Below are positions 27,724 through 39,844 of a DNA stretch of 64,000 bases, piece after piece; positions within the stretch are counted from its first letter, which is position 1; each line of letters opens with the position of its first letter. The notes beneath the pieces were generated by a model. That model was not told where the DNA came from. It searched no databases and was given only the letters and a program-made list of their open reading frames with translations. Source of the stretch: Bartonella taylorii 8TBB (lineage in GTDB: Bacteria; Pseudomonadota; Alphaproteobacteria; Rhizobiales; Rhizobiaceae); contig NZ_CADEAG010000002.1 in NCBI RefSeq assembly GCF_902825155.1, forward strand, positions 124,001-188,000, in the 5' to 3' direction. A program made the position numbers and the translations under genes.

Positions 27724-29150
27724 CAGCTTTATGGGATAAACAAGCACTTGTTGCCGCAGTAAATGGCTTTTTCGTGGGGTGTATGCCAGAAAATTTTTCT
27801 GGGATTTCCATTGATAGTCGTACTCTTGCAGAAGGTGACATTTTTTTCTGTATTAAAGGACATCGTCTTGATGGTCACGATTTTGCTGCGCAAGCTTATG
27901 CGCGAGGAGCAGGTGTTCTCATCGTTGCAGAAAATCGTTTGGCTGAAATGGAAAAAATATCCGCTCCACTGATTGTTGTTCCTGATGTTTTACAAGCTTT
28001 AGAAAAACTTGCACAAGCTGCGCGTAAGCGTTCAAAAGCTAAGATTATCGCAATAACAGGCTCCGTGGGAAAAACAACGACCAAAGAAGCTCTCAAACAA
28101 GTACTTGCAAATTTTGGAAAAGTTCATGCAAATCCTGCTTCTTTTAACAATTGCTGGGGGGTACCGCTCACTTTGGCACGAATGCCTGTGGAGAGTGATT
28201 ATGGCATCTTTGAAATTGGGATGAATCATAAAGACGAAATTCGCCCTCTGGTGAAGTTGGTGCGTCCGCATATTGCTTTGGTTACGCATATTGCTGCGGG
28301 ACATATGGGTTTTTTCAAAAATCTTGAAGAAATAGCGGATGCAAAAGCTGAAATTTTTGAAGGATTAGATGATGAAGGTGTAGCCCTTTTAAATGCTGAT
28401 AATGATTTTTTCTCTTATTTGGTCCAAAAGGCAAAGCAATGTGGTGTGAAAAAAATCTTAAGCTTTGGTGAGGCTGAAAACTCTGATTATCAGGCCAGAG
28501 ATATACGTCTTCTAACCGATTGTTCCTCTATGATTGTACGTATTTTAGGGCAAGACAAGGGGGTTAAAATTGGTGCTCCAGGACGACATATTGTACAAAA
28601 TAGTTTAGGTGTTATTGCTGCTTGTGATGCCATTGGTGTAGATTTGGAACCTGTTTTTCTTTCTTTGAACCATTTTTCTCTTCAAGAGGGACGTGGTGTT
28701 TGTTATCGCCTATCTTTACCAAGAGGGGGTGAATTTCATTTAATTGATGAAAGCTATAATGCTAATCCCGCATCTATGCGTGCTGCTCTTGATCTACTTG
28801 CTACAGGGCCTGTAGGGGAGAATGGTAGGAGAATTGCTATTTTGGGTGATATGCTTGAACTCGGAGCTTATAGTGAAAAATTCCATCGTGATTTATTAAA
28901 GCCAATCTGTCTTTCGGGTGCTCATACAGTTTTTTTATTTGGCGAGGCAATGAAGTCTTTAGCTACTGATCTGTCCGCATACGTTAGGGTTCATTATGCT
29001 GAAAATATTGAAAAAATCTTACCGCTCATTTTTGCAGAAATTTCCAGTGGGGATCTGCTCATGATAAAATCATCTCGCAGTCTTTATTCATCAGATATTG
29101 TGGTTGCACTCCTTGATCACTATAAAACGGTTTCTCTTTCATTTAAATAG
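27720..29150 (+). CDS. murF: UDP-MurNAc-tripeptide:D-Ala-D-Ala ligase MurF
   Basis: Adds D-alanyl-D-alanine to complete the UDP-MurNAc-pentapeptide. The 476-aa ligase has [17 protein letters not shown] in the N-domain, the ATP loop TGSVGKTT (113-120) and [17 protein letters not shown]. The MurF-typical [16 protein letters not shown] and LGDMLELG follow. Overlaps murE by 4 bp and is 12 bp from mraY, so translational coupling is likely. Confidence 0.97.
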   Translation: MTALWDKQALVAAVNGFFVGCMPENFSGISIDSRTLAEGDIFFCIKGHRLDGHDFAAQAYARGAGVLIVAENRLAEMEKISAPLIVVPDVLQALEKLAQAARKRSKAKIIAITGSVGKTTTKEALKQVLANFGKVHANPASFNNCWGVPLTLARMPVESDYGIFEIGMNHKDEIRPLVKLVRPHIALVTHIAAGHMGFFKNLEEIADAKAEIFEGLDDEGVALLNADNDFFSYLVQKAKQCGVKKILSFGEAENSDYQARDIRLLTDCSSMIVRILGQDKGVKIGAPGRHIVQNSLGVIAACDAIGVDLEPVFLSLNHFSLQEGRGVCYRLSLPRGGEFHLIDESYNANPASMRAALDLLATGPVGENGRRIAILGDMLELGAYSEKFHRDLLKPICLSGAHTVFLFGEAMKSLATDLSAYVRVHYAENIEKILPLIFAEISSGDLLMIKSSRSLYSSDIVVALLDHYKTVSLSFK

Positions 29151-29162
29151 GTTTCTTGTACT

Positions 29163-30233
29163 ATGATGCTGTTTTTTTCTTCATTTAGTGACTGGCTTCC
29201 AGGCGTTAATGTTTTTCGTTACATTACTTTTCGCACTATAGCAGCGATGCTTACATCAGGGCTTATTGTATTTTTGTTTGGTCCTAGCATCATTGCTTCT
29301 CTAAAATTGCGGCAGGGAAAGGGGCAGCCAATTCGCGCTGATGGACCTCAAACACATTTTAAAAAGGCTGGGACACCTACTATGGGGGGGCTGATGATTT
29401 TAACCGGTACTATGGTATCGGCGTTTTTGTGGTGTAATTTATCTAATATTTATTTTTGGATATCGTTGTTTGTTATGCTTTCTTTTGGGGCAATTGGTTT
29501 TTATGATGATTATCTGAAGGTAACAAAACAGACCGAGAAAGGTTTTTCTGGTAAAGCACGGTTAAGTTTGGAATTTTTGATTGCAGTTATTGCTGCTTTT
29601 GTGATCTTACAAGTTAGTTCGCCAGGATTAGCTTTCCCCTTTGTGAAAGACTATTTTATCAACTTGGGTTGGTTTTTTCTTCCTTTTTCTGCTTTTGTGA
29701 TTGTAGGAACTGGTAATGCGGTTAATTTGACCGATGGTCTTGATGGGCTAGCTATTGTTCCTGTGATGATTGCAGCCCTTTCTTTTGCTCTGATTGCTTA
29801 CCTTTCTGGTAATATAAATTTTGCTGATTATCTACAAATCCATTATGTGGCGGGGACAGGAGAGTTGGCTGTTTTATTGGGAGCTGTTGTTGGTGCCGGT
29901 CTTGGTTTTTTATGGTTTAATGCGCCTCCGGCGGCTATTTTTATGGGGGATACAGGTTCGTTAGCTCTTGGAGGGCTCTTAGGTATTGTTGCTGTGGCAA
30001 CCAAACATGAAATTGTTTTGGCTCTTATTGGTGGGCTTTTTGTTTTGGAAGGTTTTTCGGTTGTTATTCAGGTTGGTTATTTCAAATTAACAAAAAAGCG
30101 TGTGTTTCTTATGGCACCCATACACCATCATTTTGAGAAAAAAGGATGGACTGAAAGCCAAGTGGTAATACGTTTTTGGATTATTTCGATCATTCTTGCT
30201 TTGATTGGTCTTTCAACACTTAAATTGCGGTGA
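29163..30233 (+). CDS. mraY: Phospho-MurNAc-pentapeptide transferase MraY
   Basis: Integral membrane enzyme that makes lipid I from UDP-MurNAc-pentapeptide and undecaprenyl phosphate. The 356-aa protein has about ten hydrophobic segments. Family signatures present are [22 protein letters not shown] (with the catalytic aspartates), [23 protein letters not shown] and the histidine motif [13 protein letters not shown]. The frame contains a run of seven G at 29384. A second ATG follows the first directly. Confidence 0.97.
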   Translation: MMLFFSSFSDWLPGVNVFRYITFRTIAAMLTSGLIVFLFGPSIIASLKLRQGKGQPIRADGPQTHFKKAGTPTMGGLMILTGTMVSAFLWCNLSNIYFWISLFVMLSFGAIGFYDDYLKVTKQTEKGFSGKARLSLEFLIAVIAAFVILQVSSPGLAFPFVKDYFINLGWFFLPFSAFVIVGTGNAVNLTDGLDGLAIVPVMIAALSFALIAYLSGNINFADYLQIHYVAGTGELAVLLGAVVGAGLGFLWFNAPPAAIFMGDTGSLALGGLLGIVAVATKHEIVLALIGGLFVLEGFSVVIQVGYFKLTKKRVFLMAPIHHHFEKKGWTESQVVIRFWIISIILALIGLSTLKLR

Positions 30234-30237
30234 AAGT

Positions 30238-31638
30238 GTGATTTCTGTTACGTGTTATAAAGGTCAAAAAGTTGCTCTGTTTGGATTAGGGCAATCCGGA
30301 TTATCTGCTGCGCAAGCATTGATGTGTGGTGGTGCAGATGTGGTTGCATGGGATGATAATTTTTCAGGTGTACAAGCAGCTTGTCGGCTAAATATTCCAA
30401 CAAGAGATCTTCGACATGAGGATTGGTCTGAGTTTGTTGCATTGATTTTAGCCCCTGGCGTTCCTTTAACTTATCCTCGTCCGCATTGGGTTGTTGAGAA
30501 AGCACGTCAAAAAGATATAGAAATTATCGGTGATATTGAGTTATTTGTTCGTGCACGCAATCATTTTTTACAACATCATGGTTTTTGCGATCAGGATGTT
30601 CCGTTCGTCGCTATTACGGGAACGAATGGAAAATCGACAACAACAGCTTTGCTTTCTCATCTTTTGGAACAGATGGGCTATGATGTACAAATGGGGGGAA
30701 ATATTGGTACTGCAATATTGACGCTTAAGCCATTTGTTAAAAAACGTATTTATGTGATTGAATGCTCATCGTTTCAGATTGATCTCACGCCCTCTCTTCA
30801 GCCAACCGTTGGACTTTTATTGAATTTGGCGCCTGATCATATTGATCGCCATGGTAGCTTTTTTCATTATGTACGGAGCAAAAGGCATTTAGTTGCTGAG
30901 GCTTCTCATGCTTTTGTTTCAGTTGATGATGCTGCTTGTCGTGGTTTGTATCAACAATTGGTTCATGAAGAGCGTCCCGTTGAAGCAATTTCTAAAGAAA
31001 ACTTTGTTGAAAATGGTTTTTATGCGGATGGGACTAAACTCTTTTCTGTTCGCTATGGGCAGCGTCAGATGCTTGCAGATCTCGCTCATATGCCTGCATT
31101 GCGCGGTAGTCACAACGCGCAAAATGCTCTTATGGCGTTAGCTACATTGCAGGTTTTAAAAATAACTGATCCACATATGAACAAGCATTTAGCAAGTTAT
31201 AAAGGGTTAGCGCATCGTATGCAGCAGGTGCGTAAAATGGGGGTGGTTTTGTTTATTAATGATAGCAAGGCTACAAATGCAGATGCATCAGCTCCTGCGC
31301 TTTCTGCTTTTAATGATATTTTTTGGATTGTGGGAGGGCAGGCGAAAGAAGGTGGAATTAATTCTCTTAGAAGCTTTTTTCATAAAATTCACAAAGCTTA
31401 TTTGATTGGCACTGCGGCGGAAGAATTTGCCAGTGTTATTGGATCTGCTTTTCCTTTTTCGATGAGCGTAACTTTGGAAAATGCAGTGTATGAAGCTGCT
31501 GCTGATGCAATGCGTTGCAAGGCGAAAGAGGTTGTGGTCCTTTTTTCACCTGCTTGTGCAAGTTATGATCAATTTAAAAATTATGAAATACGTGGAGAAG
31601 CATTTATTTCTTTTGTTATGCAGTTAAAAGAAACATGA
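30238..31638 (+). CDS. murD: UDP-MurNAc-L-Ala:D-Glu ligase MurD
   Basis: Adds D-glutamate to UDP-MurNAc-L-alanine. The 466-aa form begins at the GTG at 30238, five bases after a GGTGA site and just past the mraY stop. The frame is open to 30205, but that part overlaps mraY. It has an N-terminal Rossmann start ([14 protein letters not shown]), ATP loop TGTNGKST (127-134), [25 protein letters not shown] and [18 protein letters not shown], all MurD hallmarks. Confidence 0.96.
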   Translation: MISVTCYKGQKVALFGLGQSGLSAAQALMCGGADVVAWDDNFSGVQAACRLNIPTRDLRHEDWSEFVALILAPGVPLTYPRPHWVVEKARQKDIEIIGDIELFVRARNHFLQHHGFCDQDVPFVAITGTNGKSTTTALLSHLLEQMGYDVQMGGNIGTAILTLKPFVKKRIYVIECSSFQIDLTPSLQPTVGLLLNLAPDHIDRHGSFFHYVRSKRHLVAEASHAFVSVDDAACRGLYQQLVHEERPVEAISKENFVENGFYADGTKLFSVRYGQRQMLADLAHMPALRGSHNAQNALMALATLQVLKITDPHMNKHLASYKGLAHRMQQVRKMGVVLFINDSKATNADASAPALSAFNDIFWIVGGQAKEGGINSLRSFFHKIHKAYLIGTAAEEFASVIGSAFPFSMSVTLENAVYEAAADAMRCKAKEVVVLFSPACASYDQFKNYEIRGEAFISFVMQLKET

Positions 31639-31759
31639 ACCTAAAAAAATATTTTTGCGTTAATACTCCAGAATCTTTTTTTGTGTAATTCAGTTTTTGA
31701 AGTGTTTGCTAAAAAGTTGGGAACTGTATCACTTTGAGTAGAATTATGAAAAGGATAAA

Positions 31760-32926
31760 GTGGATATAATGGTTACGCGTGCAGATAGAGACCCAATTGC
31801 GAATTGGTGGTGGACGATTGATCGCTCTATTTTTGCGGCTTGTTTGATTTTAATGGGGATTGGCATTATGCTGTCTTTTGCTGCCAGCCCCACTATTGCA
31901 AAAAAAATCGGAATTGCTGATAGTTTTTATTTTGTTCGGTGGCATATTATTTTTAGTATTCCAGCGTTTTTTACGATGGTTACGGTTTCTTTTTTCTCGC
32001 TTCGTAATATTCGCCGTGTATGTGCTCTTTTGCTTATTGTAACGCTTGTTCTTATGGTTGCAACCTTGTTCGTTGGTCCAGAGTTAAAGGGAGCACGACG
32101 GTGGATCCCTGTGTTTGGCTTTTCTATACAAGCTTCAGAGTTTATGAAACCAGCGTTTGTTGTGATGTCTGCTTGGCTTTTTTCAGAACATATACGAGGT
32201 AGAGGTATTCTTGGCTACACACTCGCTATAGTGCTTTATGCTTTTTGTTGTACACTTCTTGTTCTACAGCCTGATATTGGTCAAACACTTTTAATAAGTG
32301 CAACATGGGGCGGTCTGTTTTTTGTTGCTGGTGTGCCCCTTACTGTTATTTTCCTCTTTATCATTTTAGGTATTGTAGGAATTTTTTTGGCGTATTTTTT
32401 TCTTCATCATGTTCGTGAACGGATTAATGGTTTTTTGACAGGTGAAGGTGATACCTTTCAAGTGGATGTAGGACGTGAGGCTATTTTGAATGGTGGTTGG
32501 TTTGGGCAAGGACCGGGAGAGGGAACTGTGAAACGTATCATTCCCGATAGCCATACAGATTTTGTGTTTTCTGTTGCTGCTGAAGAATATGGTATTATCC
32601 TCTGTCTCTTAATTATGATGCTTTTTGGCTTTATTGTTATGCGCTCATTGTATATAGCGCTGAATACGCGTGATTCATTTATACGTCTTGGTATTACTGG
32701 CATAGCAATGATGATAGGTTTTCAATCAGCGATTAATATGGCAGTTAATCTTCATTTAATACCCCCGAAAGGTATGACATTACCGTTTATTTCTTATGGT
32801 GGTTCATCTATGGTGGCAATTGCACTTTCAATGGGCATTCTGCTTAGTTTAACACGCCGTTGGCCAGAAGCGCGTCTTTCAGCTTTTTCCTCTCTTTCTG
32901 TTTTGGATACCACTCATGACTCATAA
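31760..32926 (+). CDS. ftsW: Septal peptidoglycan polymerase FtsW (SEDS family)
   Basis: A polytopic inner-membrane SEDS glycosyltransferase that polymerises lipid II at the septum with FtsI. 388 aa with about ten membrane helices. Family motifs are KGARRWI (near residue 115), ASEFMKPAFV, LVLQPDIGQTLLI and HTDFVFSVAAEEYG, then the C-terminal PFISYGGSSMVA. GTG at 31760 has AAGGA four bases upstream; the ATG at 31769 is an alternative start three codons later. The 121-bp gap after murD is among the larger ones in the cluster. Confidence 0.96.
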   Translation: MDIMVTRADRDPIANWWWTIDRSIFAACLILMGIGIMLSFAASPTIAKKIGIADSFYFVRWHIIFSIPAFFTMVTVSFFSLRNIRRVCALLLIVTLVLMVATLFVGPELKGARRWIPVFGFSIQASEFMKPAFVVMSAWLFSEHIRGRGILGYTLAIVLYAFCCTLLVLQPDIGQTLLISATWGGLFFVAGVPLTVIFLFIILGIVGIFLAYFFLHHVRERINGFLTGEGDTFQVDVGREAILNGGWFGQGPGEGTVKRIIPDSHTDFVFSVAAEEYGIILCLLIMMLFGFIVMRSLYIALNTRDSFIRLGITGIAMMIGFQSAINMAVNLHLIPPKGMTLPFISYGGSSMVAIALSMGILLSLTRRWPEARLSAFSSLSVLDTTHDS

Positions 32927-34052
32927 AAAAGTTATTGTTTTGGTGGCTGGTGGTACAGGCGGGCATCTTTTTCCTGCAGAAGCACTTGCCGTTGAATTAA
33001 GGCAGCGTGGATATGATGTTCATTTGGCAACGGATGGAAGAGCGCAACGTTTTGTACGCTGCTTTGATGAAGAGCATACACATATACTTTCATCGGCAAC
33101 ATTTACAGGACGCCATCCTTTTGCTCTTATAAAAACATTTTGGGCTTTGTTAAAAGGAATGGGGCAATCGTTGGTGCTTTTTTATAAATTACGTCCTGTT
33201 CTTGTTGGTGGTTTTGGGGGGTATCCTACCTTTCCTCCTCTTATTGTTGCTGCTTTAACGCGGCGTGTAACATTTATTCATGAGCAAAATGCTATTATGG
33301 GGCGTGCCAATCGGATGTTGGCAGCTTTTGTGCATGCAATAGCAGGTGGCTTGTTGTCGCAAAATAATACTTATGCTCATAAAATACTTTTGACTGGGAA
33401 TCCTGTGCGTGAGGCTGTTCTCAAAGCAGCAGAAATCCCTTATCATTCTTCAACGAGTGGAAAGCCATTTCATTTCTTGATTTTTGGTGGGAGTCAAGGG
33501 GCTTCTTCTTTTTCACAGATTGTTCCGGCAGCGATTGCTTTGTTGGATGATGAGAACCGTAAACGCTTGCGGATTGTGCAGCAAGTTCGAGGTGAAGCTG
33601 GAGAGTTGATAAAAACCTATCATATGATGGGTGTGCAAGCAGAAGTTGCTTCTTTTTTTGATGATATGGCAGAACGTATGGCGCGATCTCATTTTATTTT
33701 ATCGCGCGCTGGTGCATCATCCGTTTGTGAAATAGCGGTCATTGGTCGTCCTGCTTTGTTGGTTCCATATCCTCATGCTCTCGATCATGATCAGTCTGCG
33801 AATGCTGCACTGCTTGCACATGTGGGAGGGGCTCAAATTGTATTAGAAAAAGATTTAAACGCACAAAGACTCGCTTCTCTCTTAACAGAAGCTTGTTGTG
33901 CGCCGCACTTATTAAGAAAACAAGCGCTTGCTGCAAAAAAAGTTGGACAGCCTCATGCAACTAGTCGCCTTGCTGATATGGTTGAAGGGTTGATTGTGGG
34001 GCGATCATTGTCAGATATAAAAGAGGAGTTTTTTGATGAAAATGCCGCTTAA
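32916..34052 (+). CDS. murG: UDP-GlcNAc:lipid I transferase MurG
   Basis: A peripheral membrane glycosyltransferase that converts lipid I to lipid II. The 378-aa GT-B protein begins with [18 protein letters not shown], the first glycine-rich motif. It continues with [26 protein letters not shown] and [15 protein letters not shown], then [31 protein letters not shown], which binds UDP-GlcNAc. It overlaps the ftsW end by 11 bp. Confidence 0.97.
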   Translation: MTHKKVIVLVAGGTGGHLFPAEALAVELRQRGYDVHLATDGRAQRFVRCFDEEHTHILSSATFTGRHPFALIKTFWALLKGMGQSLVLFYKLRPVLVGGFGGYPTFPPLIVAALTRRVTFIHEQNAIMGRANRMLAAFVHAIAGGLLSQNNTYAHKILLTGNPVREAVLKAAEIPYHSSTSGKPFHFLIFGGSQGASSFSQIVPAAIALLDDENRKRLRIVQQVRGEAGELIKTYHMMGVQAEVASFFDDMAERMARSHFILSRAGASSVCEIAVIGRPALLVPYPHALDHDQSANAALLAHVGGAQIVLEKDLNAQRLASLLTEACCAPHLLRKQALAAKKVGQPHATSRLADMVEGLIVGRSLSDIKEEFFDENAA

Positions 34053-35463
34053 TATAGGCGTTATCCATTTTGTTGGAATCGGTGGTATTGGCATGAGTGG
34101 AATTGCAGAGGTTTTTCATAATCTTGGCTATAAAGTTCAAGGATCAGATCAAGTTGAAAGTGCAAATGTTGAACGTTTACGAGGAAAAGGAATTAATGTT
34201 TATATAGGCCATCGCTCTGAAAATTTAGGAGATGCGGAGGTTGTTGTTTTTTCTACTGCTATAAAAAAAACAAATCCTGAGTATATTGCTGCAAAAGAAA
34301 AGCATTTGCCTCTTGTGAGACGCGCGGAAATGCTTGCGGAGCTTATGCGGTTTCGTCGCGCAATTGCTGTTGGTGGTACACATGGTAAAACAACGACTAC
34401 ATCAATGGTAGCAGCACTTCTGGACGCTGGTCATTTTGATCCGGTGGTGATTAATGGCGGTATTATTAATGCTTATGGAACGAATGCGCGTATGGGCGAA
34501 GGTGATTGGATGGTGGTCGAAGCCGATGAAAGTGATGGTACATTTTTAAAGTTACCTGCTGATATTGCTGTTGTTACCAATATTGATGCTGAGCATTTGG
34601 ATCATTATGGGGATTTTGGTGCTGTGCGCCAAGCTTTTCGGCAATTTGTAGAGAATGTACCTTTTTATGGTTTTGCTGTTTTATGTCTTGATCATACAGA
34701 GGTTCAGTCGTTGGCTAGTCGTATTGATGATCGTTGGGTGATCACTTATGGTGCAAATCCACAGGCGGATGTTCGTTTTCTTAATCTTTCGATGGATGGT
34801 CAAAAAACGCATTTTGATGTTTTTATTCGTTCACGCAAGACAGGGAGAGAGACTGAGTTGAAAAATTTGATCTTACCAATGTCTGGGCGACACAATGTTT
34901 CTAATGCAACTGCGGCGATTGCCATTGCTCATGAACTTGGCATTTCCAATGAATCTATAAAAAAGGGCTTAGCAAAATTTGGTGGAGTAAAACGGCGTTT
35001 TACGCAAACAGGAAGTTGGCGTGGCGTTGAAATATTTGATGATTATGGGCATCATCCTGTTGAAATAAAAGCTGTTTTATGTGCAGCGCGTGAGAGTACA
35101 AAAGGGCGTGTGATTGCAATTGCGCAACCACATCGTTATTCACGTTTGTATCATTTGTTTGATGATTTTGCTTCTTGTTTTAATGATGCCGATACAGTTT
35201 TGATTACACCCGTTTATGCGGCTGGTGAAGAGCCAGTTGCTGGTTTTGGTGCGAGAGAATTGGTAGAACACATGCAAATGGCTGGTCATCGTGATGTGCG
35301 TTTGATTCATTGTCTAGAAGATGTCGTTTCGATTGTCTCTACTTCTGCTAAATCGGGCGATTATGTTGTTTTTCTTGGTGCGGGCAATATCACACAGTGG
35401 GCTTGTGCATTGCCTCATCAGTTAGCGGTACTTGATAGTCATGATAAATTTTCAACTCATTGA
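34036..35463 (+). CDS. murC: UDP-MurNAc:L-alanine ligase MurC
   Basis: The first Mur ligase of the pathway, adding L-alanine to UDP-MurNAc. The 475-aa protein has [15 protein letters not shown] at the N-terminus, ATP loop GTHGKTT (114-120), [25 protein letters not shown] and [14 protein letters not shown]. The ATG at 34036 has AGAGGAG 7 bases upstream, so it is preferred to the TTG at 34033. It overlaps the end of murG and the start of murB. Confidence 0.97.
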   Translation: MKMPLNIGVIHFVGIGGIGMSGIAEVFHNLGYKVQGSDQVESANVERLRGKGINVYIGHRSENLGDAEVVVFSTAIKKTNPEYIAAKEKHLPLVRRAEMLAELMRFRRAIAVGGTHGKTTTTSMVAALLDAGHFDPVVINGGIINAYGTNARMGEGDWMVVEADESDGTFLKLPADIAVVTNIDAEHLDHYGDFGAVRQAFRQFVENVPFYGFAVLCLDHTEVQSLASRIDDRWVITYGANPQADVRFLNLSMDGQKTHFDVFIRSRKTGRETELKNLILPMSGRHNVSNATAAIAIAHELGISNESIKKGLAKFGGVKRRFTQTGSWRGVEIFDDYGHHPVEIKAVLCAARESTKGRVIAIAQPHRYSRLYHLFDDFASCFNDADTVLITPVYAAGEEPVAGFGARELVEHMQMAGHRDVRLIHCLEDVVSIVSTSAKSGDYVVFLGAGNITQWACALPHQLAVLDSHDKFSTH

Positions 35464-36421
35464 TGGTGAGGCGCTGTTAGCGCGATTGCAACCGGCGTTA
35501 AGTGGAATAAAAGGCAAACTTACGCCTCATGTTGATATGCGTAAAGTGACGTGGTTTCGCACTGGCGGACTGGCAGAACTTTTTTATCAGCCTGCTGATG
35601 AAGCAGACTTAGCTCTTTTTCTTCAAAATACTCCTGAATCTATTCCTGTAACAATTGTGGGGATTGGTTCTAATCTTCTGGTGCGTGATGGGGGGATTCC
35701 TGGCGTTGTTATTCGTCTTTCAGCTAAAGGCTTTGGGCAAGTGCGGCAAGTTTCTCCAAAGCGTTTTTTGGTTGGTGCTGCTACGGCAGGTAAACATTTA
35801 GCTGCGGCAGCTTTAGAGGCTGAGATTGCAGGTTTTCATTTTTACCATGGTATTCCTGGTGGTCTTGGAGGAGCACTTAAAATGAATGCAGGGGCTAATG
35901 GTATTGAGACAGCTGCACGTGTTGTGGAGGTTTATGCTCTTGATCGTAGAGGACAGCGTCATATCTTGAGTTTAAAAGATATGCACTACTCTTATCGTCA
36001 TTGCGATGTTCCTGAAGATTTTATTTTTACTGCTGCTTTATTGGAAGGACATCTAGGAAATAAAGACAATATTCGTGCGGACATGAATGAAGTTGCTCTT
36101 CATAGGGAAACAGTACAGCCTATTCGCGAAAAAACAGGTGGATCAACTTTCAAAAATCCTGAAAATACATCTGCATGGCGTGTTATTGATGAAGCAGGAT
36201 GCCGCGGTTTGCGGATTGGTGGAGCTCGAATGAGTGAAATGCACTGTAATTTTATGATCAATACAGGGCAAGCAACAGGCTATGATCTTGAGATGTTGGG
36301 AGAAACAGTACGTGCTCGTGTTTTTGCTCACTCAGCCCATCTCTTACAGTGGGAAATACAACGTCTCGGTCAATTTGAACAAGGCCGTAGTGTTTCCTCT
36401 TTTGACCATTTAATTCATTGA
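35441..36421 (+). CDS. murB: UDP-N-acetylenolpyruvoylglucosamine reductase MurB
   Basis: A FAD enzyme that reduces UDP-GlcNAc-enolpyruvate to UDP-MurNAc. The 326-aa type I-like MurB has [32 protein letters not shown] (FAD binding) and [19 protein letters not shown]. The catalytic-serine motif is [20 protein letters not shown]. The start at 35441 lies inside the murC coding end; a TTG at 35432 is less likely. A 237-bp gap to ddl follows, the longest inside the run from rsmH to ftsA. Confidence 0.96.
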   Translation: MINFQLIDGEALLARLQPALSGIKGKLTPHVDMRKVTWFRTGGLAELFYQPADEADLALFLQNTPESIPVTIVGIGSNLLVRDGGIPGVVIRLSAKGFGQVRQVSPKRFLVGAATAGKHLAAAALEAEIAGFHFYHGIPGGLGGALKMNAGANGIETAARVVEVYALDRRGQRHILSLKDMHYSYRHCDVPEDFIFTAALLEGHLGNKDNIRADMNEVALHRETVQPIREKTGGSTFKNPENTSAWRVIDEAGCRGLRIGGARMSEMHCNFMINTGQATGYDLEMLGETVRARVFAHSAHLLQWEIQRLGQFEQGRSVSSFDHLIH

Positions 36422-36658
36422 TTCAATATAACAAAAAAAATGTAATAAAAAATTGAGTCATTTCAAAGAGATAATGAAAAAAATCTATTAAGAATCAATA
36501 AATTAACAAAGAAACTCTTGCGTCATGCCTTTGAGTCTGATTCATTATGCAAAATGCTAGGTTATTGATTCGCAATGATAAATCTTAGCATTTCCCGTAT
36601 ATGGTGTTAGTGGTTTCTATGTAATCTATATATAGTACACAGATGAGGGTAAGTGGTT

Positions 36659-37579
36659 ATGAAAGATGAGCATATAGCTGTATTAATGGGAGGATTTTCC
36701 TCTGAACGGTCTGTAAGTTTGTCTTCAGGTACTGCTTGTGCTGATGTTCTTGAAGCGCAGGGATATCGCGTGAGCCGCATAGATGTTGATGGTCATATTG
36801 CTTCTATTCTTGAACAATTGCAGCCTGATATTGCTTTTAATGCGTTACATGGACCATTTGGTGAAGATGGTCGTATTCAGGGTATTCTTGAATATTTGAA
36901 AATTCCCTATACGCACTCTGGAGTGATGGCGTCGGCGCTGGCAATGGATAAAGGGCGTGCAAAGATTATTGTTGCAAGCGTTGGGGTTTCTGTTGCTCCT
37001 TCTCGTGTGATGAGCCGCTTTGATGTGGGGCGAACACATCCTCTAGAGCCTCCTTATGTGATTAAGCCTGTGTGTGAAGGGTCGAGTTTTGGTGTCGTGA
37101 TTGTGCAAAGAAATGAATCTGCCCCGCCGCATAATATTTTGGAGGCTGAGTGGGTTTATGCAGATGAAGTGATTGTTGAAAAATATATTCCTGGTCGCGA
37201 ACTTACTTGTGCTGTTTTGGGAAATGAGGTGTTGGATGTTTGTGAAATTCTCCCTGATCAGCACTTTCAATTCTATAACTATGACTCGAAATATAAAATT
37301 GGTGGTTCTCTTCATATTTGTCCTGCACAACTTTCACCAAATATTTACCAAAATGTGCAAAGAATGTCTCTAGCAGCACATCAGGCGATAGGTTGTCGAG
37401 GTGTTAGTCGTTCTGATTTTCGTTTTGATGAGGAAACGGGAGAATTGGTTTGGCTTGAAATTAATACGCAGCCCGGTATGACACCTACATCTCTTGTCCC
37501 TGATATTGCGAAAGTGAGTGGTCGTACTTATGGCGATATTGTTCAGTGGATGGTGGAGGACGCGTCGTGTATGCGTTGA
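36659..37579 (+). CDS. ddl: D-alanine-D-alanine ligase Ddl
   Basis: Makes the D-Ala-D-Ala dipeptide used by MurF. The 306-aa ATP-grasp enzyme has [17 protein letters not shown] (substrate-binding HxGxxGE equivalent region follows as [14 protein letters not shown]). It continues with [27 protein letters not shown] and a C-terminal [20 protein letters not shown] with the metal-binding E and N. The ATG at 36659 lies 8 bases after GAGGGT; a GTG at 36653 is too close to that site. Confidence 0.96.
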   Translation: MKDEHIAVLMGGFSSERSVSLSSGTACADVLEAQGYRVSRIDVDGHIASILEQLQPDIAFNALHGPFGEDGRIQGILEYLKIPYTHSGVMASALAMDKGRAKIIVASVGVSVAPSRVMSRFDVGRTHPLEPPYVIKPVCEGSSFGVVIVQRNESAPPHNILEAEWVYADEVIVEKYIPGRELTCAVLGNEVLDVCEILPDQHFQFYNYDSKYKIGGSLHICPAQLSPNIYQNVQRMSLAAHQAIGCRGVSRSDFRFDEETGELVWLEINTQPGMTPTSLVPDIAKVSGRTYGDIVQWMVEDASCMR

Positions 37580-38478
37580 ATATTAATAAAATAGATATTC
37601 TGATGGAGGTGTCGTTAGTGTCAGCTTTGCCACGTCTTTATCGTCGTTTTCTTCGGTTTATGTTTGAGTTTGTTTTTATCAGACTCCATATTCCACGTCA
37701 TTTAGGTTCTTTTGCTGTTTTATTATTTTTCTTTGTTACGGTGCTTTATGGGCTTTCATCAAGTGGTCATATGGGAATGATTATAAAGACCGTAGTATCG
37801 GATGTTGGTTTTGTGGTCACCGATGTCGATATAAGTGGTAATAAGCGCTTAGTAAAACAGGAAATTTTGAAAATTTTAGAACTGGATACTGCTCCCTCTA
37901 TATTCACTTTTGATGTTGATAAGGCACGTTCTCTTTTGGAACAGCAGGCTTGGGTTCAATCGGTTAATATTCAGAAGATTTATCCTAACAGAGTGCTTAT
38001 TTCTGTTGTGGAGCGTGAGCCGTATGCAATTTGGCAGCATGATGGCATGATGGATATTATTGATCATACAGGGCGCGTCATTGTGCCCTTTAAAGGAAAG
38101 ATCGTTCTTGGTTTGCCTCTTGTGGTTGGTCAGGGTGCGCAGAACTCTGCTAAAATGTTTATTCAAACGCTTTCGGCATATCCACAGTTGTACAGTCGTG
38201 TTCGCGCTTTTGTGCGTGTAGGTGATCGGCGTTGGGATCTTGTCTTGGATAATGGGGTGCGTGTTATGTTGCCTGAAAAGGATGCATTTGAAAGACTTTC
38301 TTCTCTTATTAAGACAGGTACAATGCAGAATCTTTTTACTCGCGATATTCTAAGTGTTGATTTACGTCTTGTTGATCGCATTACAGTTTCTTTGTCTGAT
38401 GAGGCTTTGGAACGTCGTGGTGCTGCTGTGGCAGAAGAAGAACGCATTTTGAAAGCGCGAAAGGCAGGAAACCTATGA
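37567..38478 (+). CDS. ftsQ: Cell division protein FtsQ
   Basis: A bitopic division protein bridging early and late division proteins. 303 aa from a GTG at 37567, which has GGAGGA 6 bases upstream; it overlaps ddl by 13 bp. A basic cytoplasmic segment precedes one membrane helix ([15 protein letters not shown]). The POTRA domain follows ([20 protein letters not shown], then [28 protein letters not shown]) and then the FtsQ beta domain ([20 protein letters not shown]). Confidence 0.95.
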   Translation: MYALNINKIDILMEVSLVSALPRLYRRFLRFMFEFVFIRLHIPRHLGSFAVLLFFFVTVLYGLSSSGHMGMIIKTVVSDVGFVVTDVDISGNKRLVKQEILKILELDTAPSIFTFDVDKARSLLEQQAWVQSVNIQKIYPNRVLISVVEREPYAIWQHDGMMDIIDHTGRVIVPFKGKIVLGLPLVVGQGAQNSAKMFIQTLSAYPQLYSRVRAFVRVGDRRWDLVLDNGVRVMLPEKDAFERLSSLIKTGTMQNLFTRDILSVDLRLVDRITVSLSDEALERRGAAVAEEERILKARKAGNL

Positions 38479-39776
38479 TGTCGCTCAGATCGCATCATGT
38501 GGGAAGCCGTAAAACACGTTTTTTAACGGTTCTTGATGTTGGCTCCAGTAAGATTGTTTGTCTTATTGCTTGTTTGCGTCCTTTAAAGCATGCGCATTAT
38601 TTACATGGTCGTACGCATTCTATGGAAATTTTAGGCTTTGGAGTGCAGCGTTCACGCGGTATCAAATCCGGTGTTGTGATGGATATGTTTGCAGCAGAGC
38701 AATCAATACGCTTGGCTGTTGATGCGGCAGAAAAAATGGCTGGTTTGGTGGTGGATTCTGTGATTGTGAACTTTTCTTCAAGCCGATTACAAAGTGCTCT
38801 TATCAATGGCGTGGTACGTTTGAACGGTCGTGAAGTAACCAAGCGTGATGTGCGCGTGGCATTTTCAGATGTTTCGCGCAAAGCTTTTGATGCTGAGCGT
38901 CATGTCATGCACTCTGTTCCAGTCTCTTATATGTTGGATGGAGATAAAGGGATTTCTGATCCTGTTGGAATGGCAGGAGAATTGTTTGGTGTGGATGTGC
39001 ATGTGGTCACAGCGGAAACAGCGTCTTTGCGTAATTTAGAAACTTGTATTAATCGTGCGCATTTGAGTGTTGAGGCAATGGTTGCAACCCCCTTTGCAAG
39101 TGGTCTTGCTGTTTTGATGAATGAGGAAGCGCATTTAGGAGCGGCATGTATTGATTTTGGTGGTGGAACAACAACATTTTCGGTGTTTTTTGAAGGGAAG
39201 TTTGTTCATGCAGATGCACTTGCAGTTGGTGGACATCATGTAACTCTCGATGTTGCACGTGGATTCTCTATGTCCCTTACAGAGGCAGAACGTTTAAAGG
39301 TTGTCTATGGTTCGGCACTTCTAACAAGTGCTGATGAGCAGCATATGATTAATGTGACAGAGATTGGGAGCGAACATCGTGAAACTCAATATCCTCGCGC
39401 TGTTCTTGGTCGTATTATTCGTGCACGTGTTGAAGAAATTTTAGAGATGGTACGTGACTGTTTAAATCGTTCTGGTTTTGGTCATATTATTGGTAAGCGT
39501 GTTATTTTAACTGGGGGAGCCAGCCAGTTAACAGGGTTGCCAGAGATGGCACGTACTATATTAGGGAGAAATGTTCGTATAGGGCGGCCTTTGGGTATTT
39601 CGAGGCTTCCTTCTCTTGCAAAAGGGGCGGCGTTTACATCTGCGGTTGGGTTATTGATTTATCCGCAATTGGTGGGTTTTGAAGAAAGAACAATGCAGAC
39701 TGCAGTGAATCATTTATCGACAGGCGCGCGTGGGTATTTTCAGCGTGTTGGTCAGTGGTTGCGTGAGAGTTTTTAA
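38475..39776 (+). CDS. ftsA: Cell division protein FtsA
   Basis: An actin-like ATPase that tethers FtsZ to the membrane. 433 aa. Phosphate-1 motif LDVGSSKIVCLI near residue 20; the SHS2 insertion and 1C domain follow; CIDFGGGTTTFSVF is phosphate-2 and ILTGGASQLTGLPEMA the adenosine motif. A C-terminal amphipathic helix (RGYFQRVGQWLRESF) suits membrane attachment. The ATG overlaps the ftsQ stop by 4 bp. Confidence 0.96.
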   Translation: MMSLRSHHVGSRKTRFLTVLDVGSSKIVCLIACLRPLKHAHYLHGRTHSMEILGFGVQRSRGIKSGVVMDMFAAEQSIRLAVDAAEKMAGLVVDSVIVNFSSSRLQSALINGVVRLNGREVTKRDVRVAFSDVSRKAFDAERHVMHSVPVSYMLDGDKGISDPVGMAGELFGVDVHVVTAETASLRNLETCINRAHLSVEAMVATPFASGLAVLMNEEAHLGAACIDFGGGTTTFSVFFEGKFVHADALAVGGHHVTLDVARGFSMSLTEAERLKVVYGSALLTSADEQHMINVTEIGSEHRETQYPRAVLGRIIRARVEEILEMVRDCLNRSGFGHIIGKRVILTGGASQLTGLPEMARTILGRNVRIGRPLGISRLPSLAKGAAFTSAVGLLIYPQLVGFEERTMQTAVNHLSTGARGYFQRVGQWLRESF

Positions 39777-39844
39777 GTAAGTCTATAAAGGGAAGTTAAA
39801 TTTCATCGCTTTGGCTTGCGGTGTCTTATGAGAAGGAAAAGGAA